64,000 nucleotides of DNA from Volutella citrinella (Eukaryota > Ascomycota > Sordariomycetes > Hypocreales > Nectriaceae), in NCBI GenBank assembly GCA_034401135.1, contig JAWZSP010000005.1, positions 2,604,001 through 2,668,000 on the forward strand, in the 5' to 3' direction. Below the pieces are notes generated by a model, which was not told the origin of the DNA, ran no database searches, and saw nothing but the letters and a program-made list of their open reading frames with translations. Both the position numbers and the translations under genes were made by a program. Of this stretch, positions 46,501 to 56,873 are shown one piece after another (the first letter of the stretch is position 1; each line of letters starts with the position of its first letter).

Positions 46501-47359
46501 ACGCGAGTCAGCCGCTCAAGGTCGTTTTGGGTTTGTTGAAAGTCCAAGAAGGCCCGCTTCTCGCCACGGAGCTTTTCAAGTTTGGGCTCGATTTCATCCT
46601 TCAGGAGCTCTTTCAGTTCCACCAACTTCATTTCCTTTTTCGCCATGGTCTTCAGTGCCTTATCCCTTCGGTCCTCGAACATCCTGGTTCCGGCTGCCTC
46701 TTCGATCATGGCAAGAATTTCGACTGCCTTCATGTTCAGAACCTTGGTGATTCGACCTTGCATGATGAGGAAATTGGGATTGTTGATGTTGAGCTGCACA
46801 GACTGGAAGAGGTTCTGGACTGTTTGCTGCTGTGCCCGGTGCCCATTGATGAGGTACTTTGATGTACCTCCCAGAACAATTTGACGAGTGACGCTGATGG
46901 TGGCATACTCCTCAAATCCAATCGGCGACTTCTTGGTATCCCTGTTGTCGAATACGATCGTGACGCTAGCTTTTGTGACACCGGCCTGGCCGCGTTTGTA
47001 GATCAGATCCTAAACCTGACTGTTAGAACTCGCCGAGAGCAGCCGACCGACAACGCCAGAGACGAACCTGGAGATTCTGCGCTCGAACCGTGGACATGTT
47101 GGTGATGCCGAGGACAAAACAGATAGCATCGAGGATGTTGGATTTTCCACTACCGTTCAGGCCAGTGATCGAGTTGAAGCTCTCGTCCCTGAAGCACGTT
47201 AGTCGCCTGGCCCGCCTCACATTGGGGAGAGTGTTTACCATCCTGAGATGACTGTGCGCACAGCGTACGACTTGAAGCCCTGTTGTGAAGTTAGTAAAAT
47301 TGCAGAAAAAAATGCCATGAAGCCTCTCGCACGTCGATAATAACTTCAATCACCCTCAT
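43595..47359 (-). CDS. smc2: Condensin subunit SMC2
   Basis: Five exons, 47333-47359, 47239-47279, 47068-47188, 43921-47009 and 43595-43859, encode 1180 residues, the usual SMC2 length. The start MRVIEVIID joined to [20 protein letters not shown] is the standard SMC2 N-terminus; Walker A is GLNGSGKS at 32-39. Two long coiled-coil arms flank the hinge (around residues 500-680, containing [20 protein letters not shown] and the Gly-rich [12 protein letters not shown]). The C-terminal ATPase half shows the signature [20 protein letters not shown], Walker [20 protein letters not shown] and the terminal [18 protein letters not shown]2 pairs with SMC4 and drives ATP-dependent loop formation in mitotic chromosomes. 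The gene is head-to-head with INCENP and convergent with the mARC-like gene (272 bp between stops). Confidence 0.97.
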
Positions 47360-47794
47360 CTTGGTCGATTCCAGGAGTCAACGGCGTGAGTCCTGGTTGC
47401 TTTGTTTGGTCGCTCTGCACCAGTTTAGCTTGGAGACGCGACACAAAGTAAACAAATGGGGGGGTATGTTCGATAAGAGCCTTATCACCACGTGATAACT
47501 GACATCATGAAGAGTGGACCATAATAACACGCGCCACGAGACTGGAGGGCACAGTTCTGGAGGCGCGCTAACCTAATTGGATCGAAATCAAAACAATGTG
47601 CCCCAGACCACAAGCCAACAACTTGAAGTTAGTCCCTGGTACCCCAGCTCTTGCAAGCTACACAACCTCAAGCTCTCGTCAACTCTCAGCCTTTTCTGAA
47701 CACAAGCCCCCATGTCTTTATGATCTCTCCGAGTCGGCCATAACCGCCCTTGACAACAGATCCTCGACTTCGCGCCGTAAGCATCAACAACACA
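47360..47794. promoter_or_regulatory. Shared divergent promoter SMC2 / INCENP
   Basis: The 435 bp between two mitotic-chromosome genes contain a forkhead-type site GTAAACAA at 47448-47455. There are two MCB-like cores, ACGCGA at 47436-47441 and ACGCG at 47529-47533. An E-box CACGTG at 47489-47494 sits inside the imperfect palindrome TTATCACCACGTGATAA. Forkhead and MCB elements drive cell-cycle-periodic genes in yeasts. Their use here is inference from motif match and position. Confidence 0.55.
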
Positions 47795-50700
47795 ATGGCG
47801 GCGACAAGAGGACCGCGCCTTCAACCCGGCTCCGCTGCTTGGGTAGCAGAAGAGCGCGTCTCAGCGCTCCAGATAACTCGGAACGAAGTTGAAGAGTTTT
47901 CTTACTCCGCCCATAACGAATTTGACTGGCTCAATGAGCATATGGCCGGAATCTTCAACGAAAATGAAACGTTCGTATTGTGTTGTGATTTTGATTGATG
48001 ACTTTCCTGACATGCTCCATAGCAATATCGCCGAGACTTTCAAGACGCCTGGCAAGCTGCGAGGGAAGACGCCTCGCACGGCGCGCAAGCCGAACCTAGG
48101 CGAGACTAGAGCTGTGAGCCACTCACTGGGATACTCGAGAGATGTTCTAACAATTGATAGCCCCTCTCCGATGTATTCGGCGCGACACCAAGTAGTTCCT
48201 CAAATCGCCTGGCACAGCAGCTGCACAACAAACTTCAGTCGCCTCGACCGCTAAAGGGATCGCCGGCCACGTCTAAGCTGTTCTCTCCTCGACTTCATGT
48301 CCAAGCACAGAAGCCTCCGCAGTCCCAACAACAAGCAACACAAGACTCTGGTTACGGAAGTCAAGACAAGACTGATACCGGAGATGCGGCATCCCCTGTC
48401 GATGCTGAAATGTCCCAACTCGATGCCGAATCTCACACGATCCCCGCTGTCCCACATAATGCGAAATTCACTAGTACAGTCCCCTCGGATTCGCCCAACA
48501 AAGCCTTCCGAACCGCGAGAGAGGAACAAATCACGAAAGCCGCGGCTAGCTCCATGCAGCCATCTACCCAAGATGATGTTGATAAGCAACTGGAGTCGCA
48601 GACAGCGGAGAATCGGAATACTGTGACCCGCGACGAGACCTCCCAAGAGCCGGAGAAGCAAGCAGAAGACAATGACGATGCCAATGACTCGGTTGTAGAA
48701 AGGCCTTTGGATGATGCTTCCCCAAGAGATGTTCAGTCTCCTTCTGATGAACCTAGCCCGGTCAGGGCTGTCGTTCGAAAAAGCAGCTTGAAATTTCCTT
48801 CATTGCCTGCCCGAGAGCCGCTCACAGCTGGCAAGAAGAGCATGGGAGCCAGGCTGTCTCACAACCGAACAAGCTACTACAGCCGACCCACGGGAGGGAA
48901 GAGCCTCGGAAACTACGTGAGGCATGACGAGACTGATGACGAAGATCAAGACGATTCAACTGCCCATATCTCTCCCGCGCCGCAAAGATCGGAACCCCGA
49001 ATGGATGGAGATGCCACACAAAACCACAACAAAACCTACACGCAGAGATTGCAGGACCAGATCAATATGCTTGGGCAATATCAGCCAAACGGTGCTAGGA
49101 CATCCAAGTCTATGCATGGCTTGGCCGCAATTCACAACGTTGCTGCCGCTTCCCAACCGACCCAAGATCCCAAGTCTCCATCGCCGAAGAAGCTTGGTTC
49201 TGTCACAACTCCTGGCGCTTTTCCTGAGGATGACGACGACTGGATTGATCCACTGGCTGGAAGCAATGCACACGATTCTACTTCCAGGCCAGCTCTCCCC
49301 AAGAGCCACTCTGCTGATGTGATGGAAGGAATACATGGCCAAGACACCATTTCCAGCCCGGTTCAGACGTATTCCTTTGCCGAGACTTCTTCTCCGCTGG
49401 ACCTGGAGGCATCCACCCCAAAGCGGCCAGGAATCTTCGGACACGGCACTTCCGTTTCAACCTCTGCCCTTCCAATGGCGAACAACACCGAGGCTCGAGA
49501 CAGGAGCCCGATCAGGAACGTCGTTGCTGTGTCGAATCCCTCGGTTTTCCGAGTGGCTGAGGCGCAGGCTGCTGATTCACGCACCCCGGTGAAATCACCT
49601 TCTCGGCACTTCCGTGACAGCCCCTTGAAGCAGGTCAAGGATAAGCTGTCGTCCATCCTGAAGAGCTCCAAGGGCCTCATCGCTAGCGGAGCTGCAATTA
49701 GTGCTGAAGGCAAATCGTCAATCCTGTCACCTTCTACCACTCGCTTCGGAATCTTCCCTGGTCCTTCTACAGATTCACTGGTCATGAAGAAGAGCTTCGA
49801 AAGCCAAAACACTACCAGTGGCCGCGATTTGAGCCCTCCCCGTCCAGTCGCTAAGCGCACTCGGGCATCTGTAGAGCGCGAGAAGGAGGAGAAGCGACGC
49901 GAGAAGGAGGCCAAGGTGCTGTCAGACCAAATGGAAAAGCTTGAAAAAGCACGAGAAATGGAACGTGAGAAGGTACGCGTCTTCAGCAAAGAGCAGGAAA
50001 GGGTGAATGCTATGGAGAAGCAGCTTGCGTCAAAGAAGGAAGCACACAAGCAGGCTGTCAAGGAAACGCCTAGGGCCACGCGATCCAGCCCTCGCAAGGG
50101 TAACCAGACAGATGCAGGATCGAAGGCCGCTGATCGTGAGGATGTGGACATGATTGACGCGCCTCCAGTGGCGCCTCCCTCTGTCACCCGCTCCGTCGGC
50201 CATGGTCAGGCATCTCGAAACAAGGACATCAGGCGACCCATGAAGCCCGGAAAAGACACGCAGAGCAAACCGAAGCAGGCACCAACCGTCATCAGAGTGA
50301 ACACTGGTTCTCAGCACTCACAGTTTCATCCCTCAAGCAGCACCCTCTCAACAAGTTTCCAAGACAGCCTTGTGCAGGGCACTCATGCCCAGCAGCAATC
50401 GGCAAGCAGAGCCAGCAAGGCGTCATTGCAACCTAAGCCCTCGATGCAGAGCCTAAAAGCGTCTGTGTCTTCCTCAGCCGGGCGTTCTAAAACAGCAGAA
50501 CTCACAGCCAAGAAGAAGGAACAAGATGAGCGGGAGGCGCAGAGACGGCGGGATGCTAGAGCTGAATTGGAACGGAAGAGGGCAGCAGCCCAACAGGAGC
50601 AGAAAAAGCAGGAGCAGCAGCGACGGCAGGAGGTTGAGCGACAGAGGCAGGCTGAGGCGAAGAAGTCGGCTCAGAGACAAGCTGAAATCGAAAGGGCCAA

Positions 50701-51796
50701 ACAAACTCGAGCTCCTCCTCCAGCTGCCAGGTCACAACCGAGCGCCCCGCCGGATTACAGTGTCGGCCAAGACAAGTCTGGTCAGAGTCAGCGCAGCGAT
50801 GGCCAACCAAGCCGACCCCCTTCGCGCATGAATTCCGGCCTTTTCAGATCACAGGAAGATATGAATCGCCCGATAAACGCTGCACTTTCCAGCTCGGCGA
50901 AGCCTGTATCCAAGCGACCCTTTGGCCAAGATGGGCATGAAGACGGCCAGGCTCGACTTGCACCTCAGCGTGGCGGTCCACAGTATCAGGCCAAGGATGC
51001 AAAGCGCCGCCGAACAAGCGATGATTTCGGAGAGGGATCCACGTCTGAAAGCGCGCCCAACATCCAAAAACCACCTGTCCGGCCGTCTGGTGGCTTTAAG
51101 AAGGTGAGCATTAGCGGATTGTCGAGTAATGTGCTGTCGCTAACTGTCAATACGCAGGACCTACAGGCGAAATCAATGTTTCAAAGTGGCTACTCCAACG
51201 CGCCACCAAGCGCATCTCGAGATCTGTTCAAGGCCGCTGTTACTGCTCAGCACTCAAGTCAGATGAAGGCCGCGCACCCGCTGGATATGGCGCAGATCTC
51301 CAAGGGCGGAATCCCGTTTGCGCCGAATTCGAATGGCAACGCATCCACGTTCAAAACACCTGGGCGACCTGGAGCCATGCACAGCGCTAAGTCAGCTGCC
51401 AAGTCAGCCCAGAGGTCGTCGCCGCGATTCCAGAATGGCGAATCCATCGAACTACCCGAAATCCAAACGGACGATGAAGACGAATATGATGATGATGATG
51501 CTCCTGCCGGAATGGTTGCTGCCTGGGCTGATTCGCCAGATCTGCGTCGTGCTTTGATGCGACAAGAGACAATGGATCCGTCGCTCATCTTTGGGCCCCC
51601 AGCGCCCCTCAACATGGAGGAGGTTTTCAACAAGAGCAAGGAAAGATGGCACAAATTCCGTGCTCGTACATCAAGCGCGAATTGGAGCGGCGCTGATAGG
51701 CTCACGGAGGAGGACATTCGCAAGGACTTGGCTGCTCGTGATAAGATGAGGAGAGACGGAGGGTGGTCGTACGAGTTGAGCAAAGACGTGGCTTAA
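47795..51796 (+). CDS. sli15: INCENP/Sli15-type inner centromere protein (chromosomal passenger complex scaffold)
   Basis: Exons 47795-47970, 48023-48113, 48161-51103 and 51158-51796 encode 1282 residues. The last intron (54 nt, GTGAGC donor, GCTAAC branch, ACGCAG acceptor) has a length divisible by three and no stop, so reading through it would add 18 residues. The N-terminal 60 residues (NEVEEFSYSAHNEFDWLNEH) fit the helical survivin/borealin-binding region. A long Ser/Pro-rich part with several SP/TP sites follows (TPGKLRGKTPRTARK). Two highly charged helical stretches (REKEEKRREKEAKVLSDQME; AELERKRAAAQQEQKKQEQQ) suit the single-helix/microtubule-binding region. The C-terminus is the IN-box (WADSPDLRRALMRQETMDP and ERWHKFRARTSSANW), including the TSS motif that Aurora kinase phosphorylates. 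It is expected to recruit and activate Aurora/Ipl1 at centromeres and the spindle midzone. Confidence 0.93.
51104..51157 (+). other. In-frame 54-nt intron of INCENP
   Basis: The segment begins GTGAGC, contains CGCTAACTG 16 nt before the end, and ends ACGCAG. It lacks a stop codon in the coding frame. Composition of the peptide it would encode (Val/Ser/Leu/Asn-rich) differs from the basic, Pro-rich surroundings. Confidence 0.8.
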
Positions 51797-52710
51797 CCGG
51801 GTCTCTGATTCCAGCTGGGTGGAGATTTGGAGAGTCGGCATCATGAACAAACGGGTTGGGAGGATTATCAAGTTTCAAATAATGAGTAACGGCACGGGTG
51901 TGCTATCATGTTACGATGACATTGCATCAGGCACTGCCGGGCGGGTTGTGCATTGGCGATAGAGAAGGCAGGCGGGATTTGACCGAGTATGTTTGTTGTT
52001 TTGGCGCATGGCGATTGGTCGGATGGACGGATGGTCTTTGATTGAATAGCGAGGCAGACTTCTTTGCACGCACGGCTTTTTGCAACCGATTCCGAGTCAC
52101 CGTTGTCATTTCCATGTGCGTGTTCCCGGCTGCGTCATCCCATCCCACCCACCTCCGCTGAAACAGCGCCAAGGCTCTGAAACAATGGATGCATCCATCC
52201 ACTTCCAACACCCATCGATTGCTTTCAAAGGGCGTTAGCGGCCAAGGCTTGACAAACGCCTCTGCGGCGCATCGCCTCCCAAAGTTCAAAACTCAGATTG
52301 TGACGTGCTCCACCAGCCGGATCCGATTGGGAAATGGTGCCTTATCGCGCGCATTAATGCGAAAAAGCCTCCGGGGATTGGGGCCCAACAGTTTCCGGGC
52401 GGCAATCATCACATGTCAGATGCCGGCAATGGCGAAAGATAATGGCGTTTGTCAGGGTCCATGTCGCCGTCCGCCCCGTTTCGCCCGTCGACCAGTCTTC
52501 ATGACTTGCATCGGACCCGACGACGCATCTCGACCTCCATGTCGACAATCTGGCAGCTCCTTACCGATTCTTCATTTACCTCTCATCCGGCGGCAACAGT
52601 TTTGAGCACACGAACCTGCAGGATCAAAACGCCCCAGCGGGTAGTATACTTGGCTCACACAGCGCTGTCTCACAGGCCTTATCACACTTGTCGATTGGCC
52701 ATCGTCGACC
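51797..52710. other. Intergenic: INCENP 3' side and promoter of the orphan membrane protein
   Basis: About 910 bp. No gene-like ORF is supported, and no repeats or RNA genes were recognised. Confidence 0.45.
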
Positions 52711-53772
52711 ATGGGCACAGCCAGGCCGTTCATTTCGGCTTTCGAGGAGGTCAAAGTAGACCAGGTCACGGACAGCAGGATATCCAACGTTGTCGCCATG
52801 CTGCCTGCCTCTCTCCAGTCGAGTATGGGCCCCATTCGCTTTCTCCGACGCAGCATCAGCCTGAGCACACTGCGGTCTGGTGTTGTCGTGCAAGACACAT
52901 CCCCAAAGGCCCGGCATCTTTGCGAGACGGATGTGCCAATGATTTCTCAGGTAAACTGTGGTACCGAGGTGCTCGATGTGAAGGAAACCCAGCTCGGCCC
53001 GGAAGGGTCCAAGGCTATTCAACCCCGACCCATGCGCCGCGTCCTCTACTCAGAGACGACAGACAATGACCAAACTGTGAGAGGGTCTTCTGGAGTCCAC
53101 TGGAAATTCGCGAGACAAGGTGGGATCCGATCTTATTGTGGCAGATGAGTCTGTAGGCCCGCTAATGTTATATTCGTGATAGGCACTAGTCTCGTCAATA
53201 TTGCCATGGATGGCGGGAAGCCAGCAGTGGCCGATGAGGACATCGCTTTCGAACGGAAAGTGTTTATCGATGGGGTAACATATCTCCTCAAGGGGCTGCC
53301 CAAGGATCTCGACCCAGCAGAAATCAATCGCCTTCATTCCGCACTGCCGCCAGAGGTTGCGCAGCTTGGACTGGTTGCCGTTCCGCCCGGGGCCACGCCG
53401 TCATCGCATGGTCAGCCGGATCCGCCAAGGACCATCTTGCATCGGGGTGTCAAGTCCACCGTTGTCACATTGGTATTGTTGCTCAGCTTCTTGATCCCGT
53501 ACCTGATGTGGCTGCTTCGATATGCGGCGCGCATGGAGCGCAAGTACAGGATTTCCCAGACGGTGGTGCGCCATGGGCTTGACGTTGCAAACTCGATAGG
53601 GAAGCAGAGCGCCTCGTTCACGGAGGCGGTGTACCAGATGAATGATGGAAAGGTCGCGACAGCCATTTTCGAGGCTACCATCTGGACTATTGATGGCGTT
53701 GCGCAGGGAATCTCGGATGGCCTGGGCGAGGGGCTCACGATCGTAGGATCAAGGAGCGCCGGCCGGTATTAG
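52711..53772 (+). CDS. Fungal membrane protein of unknown function
   Basis: Exons 52711-53119 and 53183-53772 encode 332 residues; the 63-nt intron has a GTGGGA donor, CGCTAATG branch and GATAG acceptor. The N-terminal 215 residues are hydrophilic with no known domain. One strong hydrophobic segment, about 235-257 (STVVTLVLLLSFLIPYLMWL), is followed by a basic stretch (RYAARMERKYRISQ), which suggests a single-pass protein with the C-terminus on the cytosolic side. The C-terminal 75 residues form an amphipathic region (GLDVANSIGKQSASFTEAVY), a weakly hydrophobic stretch (KVATAIFEATIWTIDGVAQG) and a Gly-rich end. I do not recognise the family. It lies between INCENP and MSS116 in the same direction, without evidence of shared function. 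Confidence 0.78.
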
Positions 53773-54300
53773 TGCTGCAAATGATAGTGATCGATCTTTA
53801 CGCGAGGAGACAGCGAGACTGAGACGCCACTCTTCTACGGATACACATCGAATTGATTTCACGGCAAAGGCGCTTTCAGTGTTGCAAGTGAGAAGATGTC
53901 GAGCAATAGTTGAGGTGTGCTGCAGATTGCGGAAAACGCACTAATGGCTGCTGCTGGAGAGGCTAGGTGAGCCGGCACTAGGAAGCCAGGGGAGTGCTAC
54001 GTAGCGCCTGGCTATTTTTGATTGGGCCATCATGCGTTTTGGCATTTGACTGTTGGATAGGGCTCTTATTGGCTACGCTATCGCTGACTGAGCCCACCTC
54101 ACCCACTAGTCGATAAGATAACAATATGCCGCTAAGAAAAAAATCCCTTCCAATTCCGCGTCGCGACACTACCATTGTCACTCCTCCGTTCTTCCTCAAG
54201 CAATCCTCCTTCTACCCATTCGTCCATCAGCTTTTCTGGCACCTCTGTTTTCGTTTCTGTCTCTTCGCATAATCAAAACCTCCCGGTATTGTCCTTCGCA
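53773..54300. promoter_or_regulatory. Promoter and 5' UTR region of MSS116
   Basis: 528 bp without another gene. An ATTGG (CCAAT box on the other strand) lies at 54068-54072, 230 nt before the start codon. A CT-rich run precedes the ATG, as in many fungal 5' leaders. Confidence 0.5.
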
Positions 54301-56424
54301 ATGTTTCGAAACAGCCTTCGACGCTGCGCCAGCCAGGCGACAGCCGTCGCTTCGGCCTCTCGTTTCACGGCAGGTCGCGTGGCACTTCCCGCCATCAATC
54401 GTCGCATTGCCGTGCGTCCTGTTCCATTCAGTCCTTTGCACCGAATCGCCTCCATATCTCGGGCCTACTCAGATGCTACCGCTGCCTCGGACGCTCCCGC
54501 CGCTTCAGATGTCGCCTCCATTCCGGGCACGGCCGCCCCTGAGGCCGCTGCGACCGAGGAGAAGATGCTCTTCTCACAAATAGACGGCATCCACCCCAAC
54601 CTCCTCAAGGCGATCAACGAGGAGATGGGATATGATACAATGACTCCTGTTCAAGCAAAGACGATTCACGCTGCGCTCAAGGGAACTGATATGTATGCGC
54701 TCTTTCGCCACCCCCATGCCATTCTTCATACTGACCGACACAGCGTTGCCCAGGCCAAAACCGGCACCGGAAAGACAATTGCCTTCCTACTCCCCCTACT
54801 TCAGAGGATGCTTGCGGAAGACCCCACGCTTGCAAACAGGGGAGCTAGGCGCAGTGCCAACTCCCGCGATGTCCGAGGCATTGTCCTATCGCCCACCAGA
54901 GAACTTGCCGAACAGATTGCGGTGGAGGCCCGTCGGCTGACGGCCAACACTGGTCTCGTTGTTCAGTGTGCCGTAGGTGGAACTGACAAGAGGAGCATGC
55001 TGAGGCAGACGCAACGCCAGGGATGCCACCTTCTTGTTGCCACGCCTGGCCGCCTGAACGACCTCCTCCAAGACACCGACATTATTGGTGCCCCCAACTT
55101 GGCCGCTATGGTCCTGGACGAGGCTGATCGGATGCTTGATGTTGGTTTCGAATCGCAGCTTCAAGAAATCACTGACCGACTGCCCTCCGTGAGCGAGAAG
55201 TCGCGTCAAACTATGCTGGTTTCGGCTACCATCCCCGACAACGTCATCCGTCTAGCTCGCAGCATGGTTCGCCCTGACGATTTCGAATTTGTGCAGACCA
55301 TCCCGGAGAACGAATCCATCACCCACGAAAATGTCCCCCAGCACATCGTTCCTGTACCATCCTGGACCAATGTCTTCCCTACACTTTTTGAGCTTATTGA
55401 CAGGGAGGCTGCCAAAGCTGCGAATGACCCCGAGACGCGGCCGTTCAAGGCCATTGTGTATTTCAACACTACCTCATTAGTGGAGTGTTCAAACGAGGTC
55501 ATGTTTTCGCGAAAACGGAACAAGATGGGCGCTGTGATCCCCAACTTCGTCATGCAATCCAAGCTGTCCCAGAACCAGCGCCAGAGGGCGGCTGACATGT
55601 TCCGACGGGCCAAGACTGGAGTCCTCTTTTCGTCGGATGTCACTGCGCGAGGCATGGATTTCCCCGACGTTACTCATGTCATCCAAGTTGATATCCCGAG
55701 GGAGCGGGAATCATACATCCACCGACTTGGCCGCACTGGCCGCCAGGGTAAGGAGGGTGAGGGCTGGCTGATTGTTCCTCAAATCAGCCTTCGATCTTGC
55801 AAGAAGTTGCTCAGGGGCCTGCCAATTGAGCAAAACACGTCACTGCGCACTGCCAACTTTGATGCTGAATCTGGCGAGACATCCCCAGAGCTGGAGGAGA
55901 TGAAGCATGTCTTTGGTTCTCTTCCTCGGGAGCTTCTGTCAACCACCTACAGGTCCTTGTTTGGAATGGCTGTCGACAAGGTTGGATTGGCCGAAGATGC
56001 CAACCTCATGGCAGTTCACGGATGGGGCATGGAGAAGCCCCCCGCTGTATCTGCCGGCTGGGTGCGAAACGTCGGGCTCTCGGGGGCATTTGGAATGAAC
56101 ATTTCGAGCCGCCCTCCCCGCGATGACTTTGACGATGATCGGTCAAGGGGTGACGCCTTTGACCAAATGTCGAGGAATATTCGCCGCGACAGCCCACGAA
56201 GTTTCGGAGACGACCGCTCTCGTGGTGGCTTCCGTGATGGTGGTTTCCGCGGCGGCAGTTATCGCGACGGCAGTTATAGCCGCGGCTCCCGTGACCGTGG
56301 TGACTCTCGTGGTGGATTCCGATCTGGCCGGGATGGCTATCGCTCCCGCCAAGGCGGTTCCCGTGACGGTTCCCGCGGCGGTTTCGGCGGTTCCCGTGGC
56401 GACTTTGGGGATTCGCCCTTCTGA
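54301..56424 (+). CDS. mss116: Mitochondrial DEAD-box RNA helicase MSS116-like
   Basis: Exons 54301-54692 and 54744-56424 encode 690 residues. The intron is 51 nt (GTATGC donor, ACTGAC branch, ACACAG acceptor) and is divisible by three with no stop, so it reads through. Removing it restores LKGTDIVAQAKTGTGKTIAF. The first 45 residues are rich in Arg, Ser and Ala with few acidic residues, a mitochondrial targeting sequence. Helicase motifs in order: Q motif (MGYDTMTPVQ), I AKTGTGKT (135-142), Ia PTRELAEQI, II VLDEADRML, III SATIP, V ARGMDFPDV and VI HRLGRTGRQG. The C-terminal 110 residues are an Arg/Gly-rich RGG-like tail. In yeast Mss116 assists group I and II intron splicing and translation in mitochondria. 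Confidence 0.95.
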   Translation: MFRNSLRRCASQATAVASASRFTAGRVALPAINRRIAVRPVPFSPLHRIASISRAYSDATAASDAPAASDVASIPGTAAPEAAATEEKMLFSQIDGIHPNLLKAINEEMGYDTMTPVQAKTIHAALKGTDMYALFRHPHAILHTDRHSVAQAKTGTGKTIAFLLPLLQRMLAEDPTLANRGARRSANSRDVRGIVLSPTRELAEQIAVEARRLTANTGLVVQCAVGGTDKRSMLRQTQRQGCHLLVATPGRLNDLLQDTDIIGAPNLAAMVLDEADRMLDVGFESQLQEITDRLPSVSEKSRQTMLVSATIPDNVIRLARSMVRPDDFEFVQTIPENESITHENVPQHIVPVPSWTNVFPTLFELIDREAAKAANDPETRPFKAIVYFNTTSLVECSNEVMFSRKRNKMGAVIPNFVMQSKLSQNQRQRAADMFRRAKTGVLFSSDVTARGMDFPDVTHVIQVDIPRERESYIHRLGRTGRQGKEGEGWLIVPQISLRSCKKLLRGLPIEQNTSLRTANFDAESGETSPELEEMKHVFGSLPRELLSTTYRSLFGMAVDKVGLAEDANLMAVHGWGMEKPPAVSAGWVRNVGLSGAFGMNISSRPPRDDFDDDRSRGDAFDQMSRNIRRDSPRSFGDDRSRGGFRDGGFRGGSYRDGSYSRGSRDRGDSRGGFRSGRDGYRSRQGGSRDGSRGGFGGSRGDFGDSPF
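54693..54743 (+). other. In-frame 51-nt intron of MSS116
   Basis: GTATGC opens the segment, CATACTGACC provides a branch site 12-20 nt from the end, and GACACAG closes it. Reading through inserts 17 residues immediately before the Walker A motif, a place where DEAD-box proteins do not tolerate insertions. It is therefore very likely spliced. Confidence 0.88.
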
Positions 56425-56873
56425 GAAGCCCAACGGGGCGAAACCGAAATTGTATCAGACACCATACCTTCGTTGTTGGCATTGAATCGGCGTTTTGCGG
56501 AAGAATATACCTGTAACATGTATTGACGCCCAGGATCGGCAGTGTATGATAATGGAGAGGGAAGAACTTGAAATGTGTGTACAATAGGGGGAAGGAAAAT
56601 CGACTACAAATAGCTCAGCTATGACACTCTACTTGACCAAATGTAAGATTATTTAATGCGAGACCTTGAACTGTCTATGAAGCCTAGTGGGACATCTATG
56701 ACGGGAAGGTTGCGAGGAATGAGTGGTGCATCAAAGCAACAGTTGTCGGCCACGGCAAGGCTGCTAGGACATTTATTACTCTCAACCATGGTTCCCGTAG
56801 CAGGTGGAAATCTGTGCAATCGCCCAGTGTCTAAACGATCCCCAACGTCGAACTCCCGAGACCGTGATGCATG
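56425..56873. other. Convergent 3' intergenic region (MSS116 / PEX7)
   Basis: About 450 bp between convergent stops. Only small featureless ORFs are present. Confidence 0.5.

Noticed and set aside
43071..46799. 1242-codon minus-strand frame as a complete gene
   Set aside because: Only its central part is SMC2. The C-terminal 200 codons run through the last intron and beyond in the wrong frame, antisense to the mARC-like gene. The N-terminus lies in earlier exons.
50556..50810. Minus-strand frames inside INCENP (also 49363-50187)
   Set aside because: They are antisense to the long INCENP exon and show the mirrored composition expected of shadows.
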